From assembly GCF_021390595.1 (NCBI RefSeq), contig NZ_JAJEJR010000001.1:3038001-3102000 (forward strand): a DNA stretch of 64,000 bases. The letters are read 5' to 3'. The DNA is from Paraburkholderia sp. HP33-1. Its GTDB lineage: Bacteria > Pseudomonadota > Gammaproteobacteria > Burkholderiales > Burkholderiaceae. This document shows, one piece after another, positions 10,028 through 19,384 of this stretch (positions are counted from its first letter, which is position 1; every line of letters begins with the position of its first letter). The notes under the pieces were generated by a model, which was not told where the DNA came from, ran no database searches, and saw only the letters and a list, made by a program, of their open reading frames with translations. The translations under genes and the position numbers were made by a program.

Positions 10028-10849
10028 ATGACCTCCGCTTCCCGTACCCGCCCCACTTCGCCGCAAGCATCGTTGTTCGACGATGCCGTGCCAGTCTCCG
10101 CCGAGACCCCGGCCGACACGACCGCCGCGCCGCCCACCCTCGAAGCCCAGTTCGCCGCGCTGCCCGCGGCATGGCGCGCGCATCTGAAACCATTCATCGA
10201 CAGCGACACCTACGCGCCGCTGTGCCGCTTCGTCGACGGCGAACGCGCGGCCGGCAAAACCATTTATCCGGCCGACGTGTTCCGCGCGCTGCGCCTGACG
10301 AGCCCCGACGAAGTGAAAGTCGTGATCCTCGGCCAGGACCCGTACCACGGCGAAGACCGCGGCACGCCGCAGGCGCATGGCCTCGCGTTTTCGGTCGCGC
10401 CGCACGTGCGCCCGCCGCCGTCGCTGCGCAACATCTTCAAGGAAATCGCCGCGAGTCTCGGTCACGAAACGCCGCAGCACGGCTGTCTGGACAGCTGGGC
10501 CAAACAGGGCGTGTTGCTCTTGAACACGGTGCTGACCGTCGAGCGCGACAGCGCCGCGAGCCACGCGAAACGCGGCTGGGAGAAATGCACGGACACGCTG
10601 ATCCACGAACTCGCGACGCGGCATCAGAACCTCGTGTTCATGCTGTGGGGCGCGCATGCGCAGGCGAAGCGCGCGCTGCTCGGCGGCAAGTCGCACTGCG
10701 TGCTGGAGGCGCCGCATCCGTCGCCGCTGTCCGCGCATCGCGGCTTTCTCGGTTGCGGGCATTTCGCGAAGGCGAACGAATTTCTGGAGCAGCACGGCCG
10801 GGAGCCGATCGACTGGCGCCTGCCGGACGATGCTCAAATGCTCGCGTGA
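10028..10849 (+). CDS. ung: Uracil-DNA glycosylase
   Basis: Removes uracil from DNA in base-excision repair. The 273-residue family-1 enzyme has the water-activating motif GQDPYHG at residues 102-108 (Asp104), [31 protein letters not shown], and the DNA-intercalation loop [13 protein letters not shown]. Compared with the roughly 229-residue E. coli enzyme it has about 45 extra N-terminal residues, low in complexity. These include QASLF at residues 13-17, which resembles a beta-clamp-binding motif. The start at 10028 is preferred; an ATG at 10007 would add seven residues. Confidence 0.95.
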   Translation: MTSASRTRPTSPQASLFDDAVPVSAETPADTTAAPPTLEAQFAALPAAWRAHLKPFIDSDTYAPLCRFVDGERAAGKTIYPADVFRALRLTSPDEVKVVILGQDPYHGEDRGTPQAHGLAFSVAPHVRPPPSLRNIFKEIAASLGHETPQHGCLDSWAKQGVLLLNTVLTVERDSAASHAKRGWEKCTDTLIHELATRHQNLVFMLWGAHAQAKRALLGGKSHCVLEAPHPSPLSAHRGFLGCGHFAKANEFLEQHGREPIDWRLPDDAQMLA

Positions 10850-10880
10850 CAGCGGCGTCGGAAGATTGAGCTGCAAAGCG

Positions 10881-10917
10881 AATACGCCACGGAGGGGGAA
10901 CCCTTCCGTGGCGTATT
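10881..10917. terminator. Bidirectional terminator between ung and azoR
   Basis: A perfect 13-bp inverted repeat AATACGCCACGGA/TCCGTGGCGTATT (10881-10893 with 10905-10917), extendable by four more pairs into a 3-nt loop. It lies between two convergent genes. The flanking T runs are short on both sides. Confidence 0.7.
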
Positions 10918-10972
10918 TCATTTCACCGCTTGCGCCGCATCGAAGCAGCGCAATGTGGGACAACGAACCCGC

Positions 10973-11569
10973 TTAAACCGCGGCGATCGCTTCGCGCGCT
11001 GCGCTCAGCGCGGCGTTCGCGGCGTCCGGGCCCATGTTCAGGCCTTCGGCGTAGATGAAGCTAACGTCGGTCATGCCGAGGAAGCCGAGGAAGCTCTTCA
11101 GGTACGGCGTCTGGCTATCGTTCGGCGTACCGAGATACTTGCCGCCGCGCGCCGACACGACGTGGACCTTCTTGCCCGTCACGAGGCCTTCCGGGCCGTT
11201 CGCGGTGTAGCGGAACGTGATGCCTGCACGTGCGATGAAGTCGAAGTACGTCTTCAATTGCGACGAGATGCCAAAGTTGTACATCGGCGCGCCGATCACG
11301 ATGACGTCAGCGGCTTGCAGTTCGGCGATCAACGCTTCGCTGCGCGCGGCGATCTCGGCTTGTTCCGGGGTGCGCTGCTCGGCCGGCGTGAAGAACGCGC
11401 CGAGCACGGCGTCGTCGAGGTGCGGCAGGGGTTCGGCTTGCAGGTTACGGACGACGACTTGCGCGCCCGGATTCGACTGTTGCAGCTTTGCGGTCAGCTC
11501 GTTGACGAGCAGCGTCGAGTTCGCGCCTTGCGAACGGGCTGCCGAGTTGATTTGCAGGATCGTGGTCAT
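10973..11569 (-). CDS. azoR: FMN-dependent NADH-azoreductase
   Basis: A 198-residue flavodoxin-fold quinone/azo reductase that uses NADH and FMN for two-electron reduction, probably protecting against quinone stress. Visible features are the FMN phosphate loop [15 protein letters not shown], the dimer and FMN segment [47 protein letters not shown], and the C-terminal [18 protein letters not shown]. Start [10 protein letters not shown] with GGAGTC upstream. Single gene, convergent with ung. Confidence 0.93.
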   Translation of the reverse strand: MTTILQINSAARSQGANSTLLVNELTAKLQQSNPGAQVVVRNLQAEPLPHLDDAVLGAFFTPAEQRTPEQAEIAARSEALIAELQAADVIVIGAPMYNFGISSQLKTYFDFIARAGITFRYTANGPEGLVTGKKVHVVSARGGKYLGTPNDSQTPYLKSFLGFLGMTDVSFIYAEGLNMGPDAANAALSAAREAIAAV

Positions 11570-11761
11570 GGTTGACTCCAGTAGGGGGCGCGCAGTGTTG
11601 CGCGAGTGGAGCCATTGTGTTTTTTTATCGGCCGCCGAAAAAGCCATCCGGCGGCGACGGATTGTTGCATGGGTAGAACAATCCGCCGCCCTCGTCCGCC
11701 GATTGACGACGGAACGGGCGACGATCGGTGGGCCGTCCGGTGCGGCCCACCACCTCACCAA

Positions 11762-13552
11762 TCACTTCGCCAGCCAGCGCTCGCGAGCCTTGCGCGCGGC
11801 GGACCGGTTATCGCTGACGGAGAGCTTGTAGCGCGCCACTTCGGGGCCGTCGAGCTTGACCTGCGTGACGCGCAGCTCGTCGCGGCGGAACGCGTGCACG
11901 TCGACTTTCGCGCCCGGCTGATAGCGCGACAGCAAAGCATCGATATTCCCGCCGGTCACGCGCAGGCCATCGAGCGCGATCAGCACGTCGCCGGCGGACA
12001 GGCCCGCCTTCTGCGCGGCGCTGCCTTCGTGCACCGTCGCGAGCGTGCAGTCCGCGCCGCCGCGCAGCCGCACGCCGAGCGACGGCTTGCCGTTTTTGTC
12101 GAAGTCCGGCGCAAGAGTTACGCCGAACGGCGCCAGCAGCGCGTCGAGCGGCAAATCGCGGGTGCCGCGCACGTCCTCGGCGAACAGCTCGGCCAGTTGT
12201 GCGCCGCTCGCTTCCGCGAAGATCGCCTCGATCTCGCTTTCGGCTACGCCGACCGGCTTGCCGCGATAAAAGTCACGGCCGAAGCGCTGCCACAGCAGAC
12301 GCATCACGTCGTCGAGCGACTTGCGGTTGCCGGTCTGCGCGCGGATCGTCAGATCGAATGCGAGCGCGATCAGCGAGCCCTTCGTGTAATAGCTGACGAT
12401 CGCGTTCGGCGCGTTCTCGTCTTGCCGGTAGTACTTGACCCACGCGTCGAAGGAGCTTTCGGCGACGCTCTGCTTCAGGCGCCCGCTGCCGCGCTTGACG
12501 CCGCCGATAACCTTGCCGAGCAGGCCGAAATAGTCGTCCGGCGTGATCACGCCGCTGCGCACGAGGATCAGGTCGTCGTAATACGACGTGAAGCCCTCGA
12601 ACAGCCACAGCAGCGACGTATAGTTTTCGACGCCGAGGTCGTACGGCGCGAATACGGCCGGCTTGATGCGCTTCACATTCCACGTGTGGAAATACTCGTG
12701 ACTGCACAGACCGAGATAGGTCCGATAACCCTCGCTCATCGCCTCGCGACCCTGCACCGGCAGATCGGTGCGATTGCAGATCAGCGCGGTCGATGCGCGA
12801 TGTTCGAGGCCGCCGTAGCCGTCGGTGACAGCCTGCGTCATGAACACGTAGCGCTCGAACGGTGCCTTCTTCGAGTTCGGCTCGAACAGTGCGATCTGCG
12901 CCTCGCAGATGCGCTTCAGGTCCTTGCACAGCCGCTCCAGGTCGAGCCCGATCACGCGACCGCCGATCACGACGTCGTGCGGCACGCCATGCGCCTTGAA
13001 CGTCGCGAGCGCGAATTCGCCGAGCGTCACGGGATGGTCGATCAGCTCGTCGTAGTTCTGCGCGCGGTACTCGCCGAAGCCGTAGCGCTTCGTGCCGCGC
13101 GCTTCCGGCAGCGCGGTCGCGACGCGCCAGCCGCGATACGCGGCGCCCTGCGGCTTCTGGATATCGACCACGCACTGCGCGTCTTCATGGCCGAGCGGCG
13201 ACAGGAACACACTCGTGCCGTTGAAAAAGCCGATCGTGTCGTCCAGATGCGCGGCACGCACCGACAGGTCCCATGCGTAGACCTCATAGCGCAGCGTCAA
13301 AGCTCCCTTGACCGGCGCAGCCTGCCAGGTGTGCTTGTCGATCTTCTCGACGCGTACCTTGCGGCCCGCCTCGTTGAGCGCGCGCAGCGTGACGATGTTG
13401 CGCGCGAACTCGCGCACCATGTAGCTGCCCGGAATCCACACCGGCAGCATGAAACGCTGGCCGGCCGGATCGGGATCGGCGACGGTCACGGTGACTTCGA
13501 ACAGGTGGGCGGCGGGGTTACTCGGAACGATGGTGTAGCGGATCGGCTTCAT
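11762..13552 (-). CDS. M61 family metallopeptidase with PDZ domain
   Basis: A 596-residue glycyl-aminopeptidase-like protein. An N-terminal beta domain starts MKPIRYTIVPSNP; the gluzincin domain has GGLEH at 248-252 (the GAMEN-like substrate-binding segment) and the zinc motif HEYFHTW at 285-291, with a downstream Glu region WLFEGFTSYYDDL. A PDZ domain is at about residues 480-560 (VHEGSAAQKAGLSAGDVLIALDG). No signal peptide is visible, so it is predicted cytoplasmic. It lies downstream of dsbC. Physiological substrate unknown. Confidence 0.9.
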   Translation of the reverse strand: MKPIRYTIVPSNPAAHLFEVTVTVADPDPAGQRFMLPVWIPGSYMVREFARNIVTLRALNEAGRKVRVEKIDKHTWQAAPVKGALTLRYEVYAWDLSVRAAHLDDTIGFFNGTSVFLSPLGHEDAQCVVDIQKPQGAAYRGWRVATALPEARGTKRYGFGEYRAQNYDELIDHPVTLGEFALATFKAHGVPHDVVIGGRVIGLDLERLCKDLKRICEAQIALFEPNSKKAPFERYVFMTQAVTDGYGGLEHRASTALICNRTDLPVQGREAMSEGYRTYLGLCSHEYFHTWNVKRIKPAVFAPYDLGVENYTSLLWLFEGFTSYYDDLILVRSGVITPDDYFGLLGKVIGGVKRGSGRLKQSVAESSFDAWVKYYRQDENAPNAIVSYYTKGSLIALAFDLTIRAQTGNRKSLDDVMRLLWQRFGRDFYRGKPVGVAESEIEAIFAEASGAQLAELFAEDVRGTRDLPLDALLAPFGVTLAPDFDKNGKPSLGVRLRGGADCTLATVHEGSAAQKAGLSAGDVLIALDGLRVTGGNIDALLSRYQPGAKVDVHAFRRDELRVTQVKLDGPEVARYKLSVSDNRSAARKARERWLAK

Positions 13553-13608
13553 CGGCGGCGCTTGGGAGTGTCAGGAGAGTGAGGCGGAGAAGTTCGGGGC
13601 TCGATGCG

Positions 13609-13635
13609 AAAGGAGGCGCTGCGTGCGCCTCCTTT
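13609..13635 (-). terminator. Hairpin after dsbC
   Basis: A perfect 11-bp inverted repeat AAAGGAGGCGC/GCGCCTCCTTT around a 5-nt loop, between dsbC and the M61 gene. Only a short U stretch follows on the minus strand, so it may be a weak or partial terminator. Confidence 0.5.
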
Positions 13636-13698
13636 CCTCTACGTGTTGCATCGGTTGCGCGCCCGGTGGCGTGCATCGCGCCAGGTGCGGCGCGCTGT

Positions 13699-14424
13699 TC
13701 AGTGCACTGCCGACAGTTCCTTGTCGAGCCGGTCGGCCGGCACCGCGCCGGGCAGACGGCGGCCATCGGCGAGGAACACCGTGGGCGTGCCCTCGACGTT
13801 CATCGAATGGCCGAGCGCGAGATTCTTGTCGATCGCGGCGGTGTCGCAGGTGGCGGCGGCGGTCGGCGCCTGATGATCCTGCATCCACGATTCCCACGCC
13901 TTCGCGCGATCGGCCGAGCACCAGATCGACTTCGACTTGGCCGTCGAATCCGGCGACAGCACCGGGTACAGGAACGTGTAGACCGTCACGTTGTCGATCG
14001 ACAGCAACGTCTTTTCGAGCTGCTTGCAGTACGGACAGTTCGGGTCGGAGAACACCGCGATCTTGCGCGAGCCGTTGCCGCGCACGACCTTCACCGCGTT
14101 GCCGAACGGCAGGCTGGCGAAGTCGATGCGGTTGGTTTCCGACAGGCGTGCCTCGGTCAGATTCTTGCGGGTCTTCGCGTCGACCAGGTCACCGAGCATC
14201 AGGTAGTCGCCGTTCGCATCGCTATAGATGATCTGCGTGCCGAGGTTCACTTCATACAGGCCCGCGATCGGCGTCTTCGACACGCTCTTGACCGTCACGT
14301 CGGCAAGACGCGTTTGCAGAGTGGCTTTGAGCTTGTCGGTGGTCTGGTCGGCCTGCGCCGAGGAGCCGAGCGTAGCGGCGGCGATCACAAGCGCGGCGGC
14401 GGCGATGCGGAAAGTCTTTTTCAT
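13699..14424 (-). CDS. dsbC: Thiol:disulfide interchange protein DsbC
   Basis: Periplasmic disulfide isomerase. The 241-residue precursor has a signal peptide (MKKTFRIAAAALVIAAATLGSS, cleavage near AQA-DQ), an N-terminal dimerisation domain, and a thioredoxin domain with the active site CPYC at residues 130-133 and the cis-Pro loop VEGTPTVFLADG. The start has GGACTCCAGC upstream. It lies 166 nt after the UbiH-like gene on the same strand. A redox partner DsbD is not in the window. Confidence 0.94.
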   Translation of the reverse strand: MKKTFRIAAAALVIAAATLGSSAQADQTTDKLKATLQTRLADVTVKSVSKTPIAGLYEVNLGTQIIYSDANGDYLMLGDLVDAKTRKNLTEARLSETNRIDFASLPFGNAVKVVRGNGSRKIAVFSDPNCPYCKQLEKTLLSIDNVTVYTFLYPVLSPDSTAKSKSIWCSADRAKAWESWMQDHQAPTAAATCDTAAIDKNLALGHSMNVEGTPTVFLADGRRLPGAVPADRLDKELSAVH

Positions 14425-14590
14425 GCTGGAGTCCTGAGTTCAGTCGCGCATCGTGCGCATTTTTTCACGTGCCGGCCGCGCGTTTCGTCCGCCTGTCGGG
14501 GTCGGAGCGCAGCCCGTCGATCCGCTCATGATACCTGTCCCGGGCACCCGCGACCTGCCATCAGCTATCCGCGCGACGCCCCATTGCCGT

Positions 14591-15763
14591 TTACCCCAGC
14601 GCGGCCGATACGAGCCAGCGCTTGATGAACGGCTGCGCGCCGACGAAAGCCATGCCGGTATTGCGTACGGCGCGCGTGAGCGGACCGGGCACCGAGAACA
14701 GTTTCTGCAGGCCGTCGGTGGCGATCATCAGTGCGCGGATGTCTTCGCGGCGCGCGCGTTCGTAGCGACGCAGCAGCACCATGTCGCCGAGATCGCGAAA
14801 CGACTCCTTGCCGCCGATCGTGCTCGCGAGCGCGGCGACGTCGCGCAAGCCGAGGTTCATGCCCTGCCCTGCAAGCGGGTGAATCAGATGAGCTGCATCG
14901 CCGATCAGCGCGACGCGCGGCGCGACGAGCCGATCCACGGTCTGTAGCGCGAGCGGGAAGCCCTGCGCGGGCGTGACGCAGTCGAGCGCGCCGAACTGGC
15001 CGCCGCTCACGTGCTCGACTTCGGCGGCGAGCCGCTCAGGGTCGAGCGCAAGCAACTGCTCGGCGTGCTCGGTGCGCGCCGACCAGACCAGCGACACATG
15101 GCCGTCCGGCATCGGCAGCAACGCGATGATCTCGCCGTCGCGGAACCATTGATACGCGGTTTCGCCGTGCGGCTTCGCCGCCTTGAAATTGGCCACCACA
15201 CCTGTCTGCCTGTAGTCGCGCCGCACCATCTTCGAGCCGATCTGCGCGCGCACCCACGAATGCGCGCCGTCCGCGCCGACCACCAGGTCCGCTTCGAGCA
15301 CGCTGCCGTTCGAGAGGCCGACGCTCGCGCTGTCGGCGGAAAAATCGAGCGCCTGGGCGCGCGTATCGATCCACGTGAGATTCGACTGGAAGCCCAGCGC
15401 GGCATCGAGCGCGCGCTCGATTACCGACGACTCGACGATCCATGCAAGCTGCGGCACCGATGCCTGAAACGCGGAGAAATGCAGCTCGGCGTGCGCATCG
15501 CCGTAGACACGCATGTCGTAGACGGGACCGAGCCGGGTGTGATCGAGCGCTTGCCAGACCCGCAGCCGTTCGAGCAAGGCCTGCGAGCTCGACGACAGCG
15601 CATAGACGCGCGAGTCGAAGACGGCACCGGCAGGCAGCGCCGCGTAACGCTGCGCGAGCAGTGCGACGCGCAGTCCGCCTTGCGTGAGCGCGAGCGCCGC
15701 GGTCTTGCCGACGAGCCCGCCGCCGATCACGACGGCATCAAAGGTCTGGTGGTGTGCGTTCAT
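14591..15763 (-). CDS. UbiH/Coq6-family FAD-dependent monooxygenase
   Basis: A flavoprotein hydroxylase probably acting in ubiquinone biosynthesis. The 390-residue protein has the N-terminal dinucleotide fold VVIGGGLVGKTAALALTQ (GxGxxG at 14-19), the DG-type motif VVGADGAHSWVR, and the GD/FAD-ribityl motif VALIGDAAHLIHPLAGQGMNLGLRDVAAL, which is the UbiH signature. The start is set at MNAHHQTFDAVV; the open upstream frame has no similarity. Which ring position it hydroxylates (UbiH, UbiI or UbiF type) cannot be decided by eye. Confidence 0.9.
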   Translation of the reverse strand: MNAHHQTFDAVVIGGGLVGKTAALALTQGGLRVALLAQRYAALPAGAVFDSRVYALSSSSQALLERLRVWQALDHTRLGPVYDMRVYGDAHAELHFSAFQASVPQLAWIVESSVIERALDAALGFQSNLTWIDTRAQALDFSADSASVGLSNGSVLEADLVVGADGAHSWVRAQIGSKMVRRDYRQTGVVANFKAAKPHGETAYQWFRDGEIIALLPMPDGHVSLVWSARTEHAEQLLALDPERLAAEVEHVSGGQFGALDCVTPAQGFPLALQTVDRLVAPRVALIGDAAHLIHPLAGQGMNLGLRDVAALASTIGGKESFRDLGDMVLLRRYERARREDIRALMIATDGLQKLFSVPGPLTRAVRNTGMAFVGAQPFIKRWLVSAALG

Positions 15764-15848
15764 GCGCGCATTATAGCCGCGGGGGGTGCTGGGGACGGAT
15801 CGACCGGCGCGGCATTTGGGCCTGGTGGATAAGGCCTCGCGCGCCGCG

Positions 15849-16217
15849 CTAATGCCCCGCGGCGCGCGCCGCCAGCGCCGCATTCGCCTCGCGCATGCGC
15901 ATGAAATCGGGATCGGACGACAGGATCCGCCACGCGGACGCCTCGAGCTGCCCTTTGCGATCACGCTGATCGCCACGCACCGCGCAGTCGGGGAACACGC
16001 GGTCATACACGCGCCACAACGAGTCGTTGTCGTTCCTGTCGGCGAACCGCGCGATGTCGGCCCGATCTTCGCGCGTGAGGCGGGTCGTCAGGCAGTCGAT
16101 CGTCTGACGGTCCGTGGTGGCCTGTGCTTCGTCGAAATCCGGCGCAACCCACGTCACGACCACGCCCGCCACGATCGCAACGACGACGCCGATTCCGACC
16201 CATCTCATGATTCGCAC
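15849..16217 (-). CDS. Hypothetical membrane-anchored protein
   Basis: A 122-residue protein with one N-terminal hydrophobic segment (WVGIGVVVAIVAGVVVTWVAP, shown here in part: about residues 6-26) and a hydrophilic, probably periplasmic, domain with two Cys (CLTTRLTREDRADIARF and FPDCAVRGDQRD). The start is GTG with GGGGGA about 5 nt upstream; an ATG three codons later lacks suitable spacing. It lies 85 nt upstream of the UbiH-like gene. No family recognised. Confidence 0.7.
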   Translation of the reverse strand: MRIMRWVGIGVVVAIVAGVVVTWVAPDFDEAQATTDRQTIDCLTTRLTREDRADIARFADRNDNDSLWRVYDRVFPDCAVRGDQRDRKGQLEASAWRILSSDPDFMRMREANAALAARAAGH

Positions 16218-16485
16218 GCTGTTCCCCCGGAAATTGAGCTCTGTCGGCTCTGAACGGACGATTCTACAGTGGCTTGACGCAAATGCGCCGGCCAGTCCGC
16301 CCGGGCGAACGGGTTACAATTGCGCTTTCCGTGAAAACTCGCACTCAATCGTCGAGCCAGCGCCCCGATCCGGTGACTTGTCCGCTCCGCTGAACCTGCT
16401 ACACCACGCCCTACGCGACGGCTTTCCGAATCCGCGCGCAGCGTCGAGCGCATCACCCAACCTACTGATTCACTGAAGGATTTCC

Positions 16486-17580
16486 ATGAGCCTCCAATGC
16501 GGCATCGTCGGCCTGCCTAACGTCGGCAAGTCCACCCTGTTCAACGCGCTGACCAAGGCGGGCATCGCCGCCGAAAACTATCCGTTCTGCACGATCGAGC
16601 CGAACGTCGGCATCGTCGAGGTGCCGGACGCGCGCCTGAAGGCGCTCGCCGAAATCGTCAAGCCTGAGCGCATCCTGCCGGCCGTGGTCGAGTTCGTCGA
16701 CATCGCGGGTCTGGTGGCCGGCGCGAGCAAGGGAGAAGGCCTCGGCAACCAGTTCCTCGCGAACATCCGCGAAACCGATGCGATCACGCACGTCGTGCGC
16801 TGCTTCGAGGACGACAACGTGATTCACGTCGCGAACAAGATCGATCCGCTGTCGGACATCGAGGTGATCAACACTGAGCTCGCGCTTGCCGACCTCAGCA
16901 CCGTCGAGAAGGCGCTCGCGCGCTATTCGAAGGCGGCCAAGTCGGGCAACGACAAGGAAGCCGTGAAGAATGTGGCGGTGCTGGAGAAGGTCCGCGCACA
17001 ACTCGACCAGGCGAAACCGGTCCGCGCGCTCGAACTGACCGATGAAGAGAAGGCCACGCTCAAGCCGTTCTGCCTGATCACCGCGAAGCCGACCATGTAC
17101 GTCGCCAACGTGAAGGAAAACGGCTTCGAGAACAACCCGCACCTCGACGCGGTCACGAAGTTCGCGGCCGCGGAAGGCGCGCCGGTCGTGGCCGTGTGCG
17201 CGGCGATCGAAGCGGAAATCGCCGACCTCGACGAAGCCGACATGGAAGTGTTCCTCGAGGACATGGGCATGCATGAGCCGGGCCTGAACCGCGTGATCCG
17301 CGCGGGCTTCAAGCTGCTCGGCCTACAGACCTACTTCACGGCCGGCGTGAAGGAAGTGCGCGCGTGGACGATCCACATCGGCGATACGGCGCCGAAGGCA
17401 GCTGGCGCGATCCACACCGACTTCGAGCGCGGCTTCATCCGCGCGCAGACGATCAGCTTCGACGACTACATCACCTACAAGGGCGAGCAAGGTGCGAAGG
17501 AAGCCGGCAAGATGCGCGCGGAAGGCAAGGAATACGTTGTGCACGATGGCGACGTGATGAACTTCCTGTTTAACGTCTAA
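16486..17580 (+). CDS. ychF: Redox-regulated ATPase/GTPase YchF (Obg family)
   Basis: A 364-residue P-loop protein of the Obg/YchF group, known to bind ATP and associate with ribosomes. It has the G1 motif GLPNVGKST at residues 9-17, G3 [20 protein letters not shown], a central coiled-coil insert, and the C-terminal TGS-like domain ([48 protein letters not shown]). GAAGGA precedes the start. A possible -10 TACAAT is at 16315-16320 with no clear -35. A strong terminator follows. Confidence 0.97.
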   Translation: MSLQCGIVGLPNVGKSTLFNALTKAGIAAENYPFCTIEPNVGIVEVPDARLKALAEIVKPERILPAVVEFVDIAGLVAGASKGEGLGNQFLANIRETDAITHVVRCFEDDNVIHVANKIDPLSDIEVINTELALADLSTVEKALARYSKAAKSGNDKEAVKNVAVLEKVRAQLDQAKPVRALELTDEEKATLKPFCLITAKPTMYVANVKENGFENNPHLDAVTKFAAAEGAPVVAVCAAIEAEIADLDEADMEVFLEDMGMHEPGLNRVIRAGFKLLGLQTYFTAGVKEVRAWTIHIGDTAPKAAGAIHTDFERGFIRAQTISFDDYITYKGEQGAKEAGKMRAEGKEYVVHDGDVMNFLFNV

Positions 17581-17615
17581 GCGCGAAGCAGCTGCAATTG
17601 CGCTGCGCGAGTAAG

Positions 17616-17648
17616 GCCCGCGAACGCTCAGGCGTTGCGGGCTTTTTT
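17616..17648 (+). terminator. Rho-independent terminator of ychF
   Basis: Stem GCCCGC-AACGC/GCGTT-GCGGGC with one bulged G (17616-17627 with 17632-17642), loop TCAG, followed by TTTTTT (17643-17648). It lies 35 nt after the ychF stop. Confidence 0.88.
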
Positions 17649-17658
17649 CATTTGCACG

Positions 17659-17781
17659 CTACGACTTACGCAACGCATCGAGACAACGAGCCTTGATGTG
17701 CGGATTTGCAGTCGTGACTGCCGAAACAGCGCGCAATGCTTTGGTCTTGTCGTCTTTCGGCAGCTCGTCAATAAACGGCAT
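17659..17781 (-). CDS. Possible small ORF or gene remnant, unknown function
   Basis: A 40-codon frame on the minus strand starting [14 protein letters not shown] and ending CLDALRKS, convergent with ychF. The composition looks protein-like (charged, helical, no low-complexity Arg runs as in typical shadow frames). The frame remains open upstream, so the start is uncertain and it could be the 3' end of a decayed longer gene. No ribosome-binding site was recognised. Treat as tentative. The rest of the 17649-17982 spacer shows no other feature apart from the ugpB leader. Confidence 0.35.
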   Translation of the reverse strand: MPFIDELPKDDKTKALRAVSAVTTANPHIKARCLDALRKS

Positions 17782-17982
17782 GCACCCCGATCTGCATCGC
17801 TGACGATCTCCCCGAACCGCCCCCCGTTTATTTCCTTTCCCCGACAGCCGATGCTAAATTGCGGCTTCCGGCGCGCCGCCACCCATGGTCCGCGCCGCCC
17901 TGCCACCGACGCCGGAATGTCATCGAACACAAATAGAATCGCGCGTTTCGCGTCCGCACTCTTCCGAACCGGAGACAAATCG

Positions 17983-19308
17983 ATGAATTTCAAGCCGCTG
18001 TTCCGTTCACTATCCGTCGCCGCTGTATTGAGCATCGGCGTCAGCCAGGCGGCTCACGCCGCGACCGAAATCCAGTTCTGGCATGCAATGGAAGCCGCAC
18101 TGGGTGAACGTCTGAACGACATTGCGAACGACTTCAACAAATCGCAAAGCGACTACAAGATCGTGCCGGTCTTCAAAGGCACCTACGACCAGACCCTCGC
18201 CGCCGGCATCGCCGCCTATCGCAGCGGCAACGCGCCGGCCATCCTGCAGGTCTATGAAGTCGGCACCGCGACGATGATGCAGGCGAAGAAAGCTATCGTC
18301 CCGGTCACGCAGGTCTTCAAGGACGCGGGCGTGCCGCTCGATCAGAAGGCCTTCGTGCCGACCATCGCGAGCTACTACAGCGACTCGAAAACCGGTGAAC
18401 TGATCTCGATGCCGTTCAACAGCTCGACGCCGGTGCTGTACTACAACAAGGATGCGTTCAAGAAGGCTGGCCTCGATCCGAATCAGCCGCCGAAGACCTG
18501 GGCCGAACTGCACGCCGACGCGCAGAAGCTGAAGGCCTCGGGCATGTCGTGCGGCTACTCGTCGGGCTGGCAGAGCTGGATTCAGCTCGAAAACTTCAGC
18601 GCGTGGCATGCCGTGCCGTTCGCGTCGCGTAACAACGGCTTCGACGGCATGGACGCACAGCTCGAATTCAACAAGCCGGTGCAGGTCGCGCACATCCAGT
18701 TCCTGCAGAGCATGGCGAAGGACGGCACGTTCACCTATGTCGGCCGCAAGGACGAACCGATCTCGAAGTTCTATAGCGGCGACTGCGGCATCATCACGAA
18801 CTCGTCGGGCTCGCTCGCGACGATCAAGAAATACGCGAAGTTCAACTTCGGCACCGGCATGATGCCGTACGACGACAGCGTGAAGGGCGCGCCGCAAAAC
18901 GCAATCATCGGCGGGGCGAGCCTGTGGGTGTTGTCGGGCAAGGACCCGGCCGTCTACAAGGGCGTCGCGAAGTTCCTCGCGTATCTGGCCACGCCTCCGG
19001 TCGCCGCGAAGTGGCATCAGGACACCGGCTATCTGCCGATCACGACCGCCGCGTATGATCTGACGCGCCAACAAGGCTTCTACGAAAAGAACCCAGGCAG
19101 CGACACCGCGATCCGCCAGATGATGAACAAGCCGCCGCTGCCGTTCACGAAGGGCCTGCGTCTGGGCAACATGCCGCAGATCCGCACCGTGATCGACGAA
19201 GAACTCGAGCAGGTGTGGGCGGACAAGAAGACGCCGCAACAGGCGCTCGACTCGGCCGTCGCGCGCGGCGACGATCTGCTGCGCCGCTTCGAAAAAGCCG
19301 GTAACTAA
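17983..19308 (+). CDS. ugpB: sn-Glycerol-3-phosphate ABC transporter, substrate-binding protein
   Basis: A 441-residue periplasmic binding protein for glycerol-3-phosphate and glycerophosphodiesters. It has a signal peptide ending near AAHA-ATE (residue 27), followed by [25 protein letters not shown], the family segment [23 protein letters not shown], and conserved [25 protein letters not shown] and [28 protein letters not shown] precedes the start; the frame is open farther upstream but lacks the signal peptide. First gene of ugpBAEC. Confidence 0.95.
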   Translation: MNFKPLFRSLSVAAVLSIGVSQAAHAATEIQFWHAMEAALGERLNDIANDFNKSQSDYKIVPVFKGTYDQTLAAGIAAYRSGNAPAILQVYEVGTATMMQAKKAIVPVTQVFKDAGVPLDQKAFVPTIASYYSDSKTGELISMPFNSSTPVLYYNKDAFKKAGLDPNQPPKTWAELHADAQKLKASGMSCGYSSGWQSWIQLENFSAWHAVPFASRNNGFDGMDAQLEFNKPVQVAHIQFLQSMAKDGTFTYVGRKDEPISKFYSGDCGIITNSSGSLATIKKYAKFNFGTGMMPYDDSVKGAPQNAIIGGASLWVLSGKDPAVYKGVAKFLAYLATPPVAAKWHQDTGYLPITTAAYDLTRQQGFYEKNPGSDTAIRQMMNKPPLPFTKGLRLGNMPQIRTVIDEELEQVWADKKTPQQALDSAVARGDDLLRRFEKAGN

Positions 19309-19324
19309 GCATCGTCCGCTGGCG

Positions 19325-19352
19325 GGGTTCCGGCGCTCTTGCGCCGGAACCC
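19325..19352 (+). repeat. Perfect inverted repeat between ugpB and ugpA
   Basis: GGGTTCCGGCGC and GCGCCGGAACCC (12 bp, perfect) flank a TCTT loop. No U tract follows. The position, after a periplasmic binding-protein gene and before its permease genes, suits an mRNA-stabilising or partially attenuating hairpin that raises the amount of UgpB over UgpAE. Confidence 0.75.
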
Positions 19353-19384
19353 GATGTCGTTGCAACACACCCCCGAGAATCCCG

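Noticed and set aside
16274..16320. TTGACG at 16274 with TACAAT at 16315 as the ychF promoter
   Set aside because: The spacing of 35 bp is far outside the usable range; only the -10 remains a weak candidate.
17635..17982. Upstream in-frame extension of ugpB
   Set aside because: It crosses the ychF terminator, has no similarity to binding proteins, and would bury the signal peptide.
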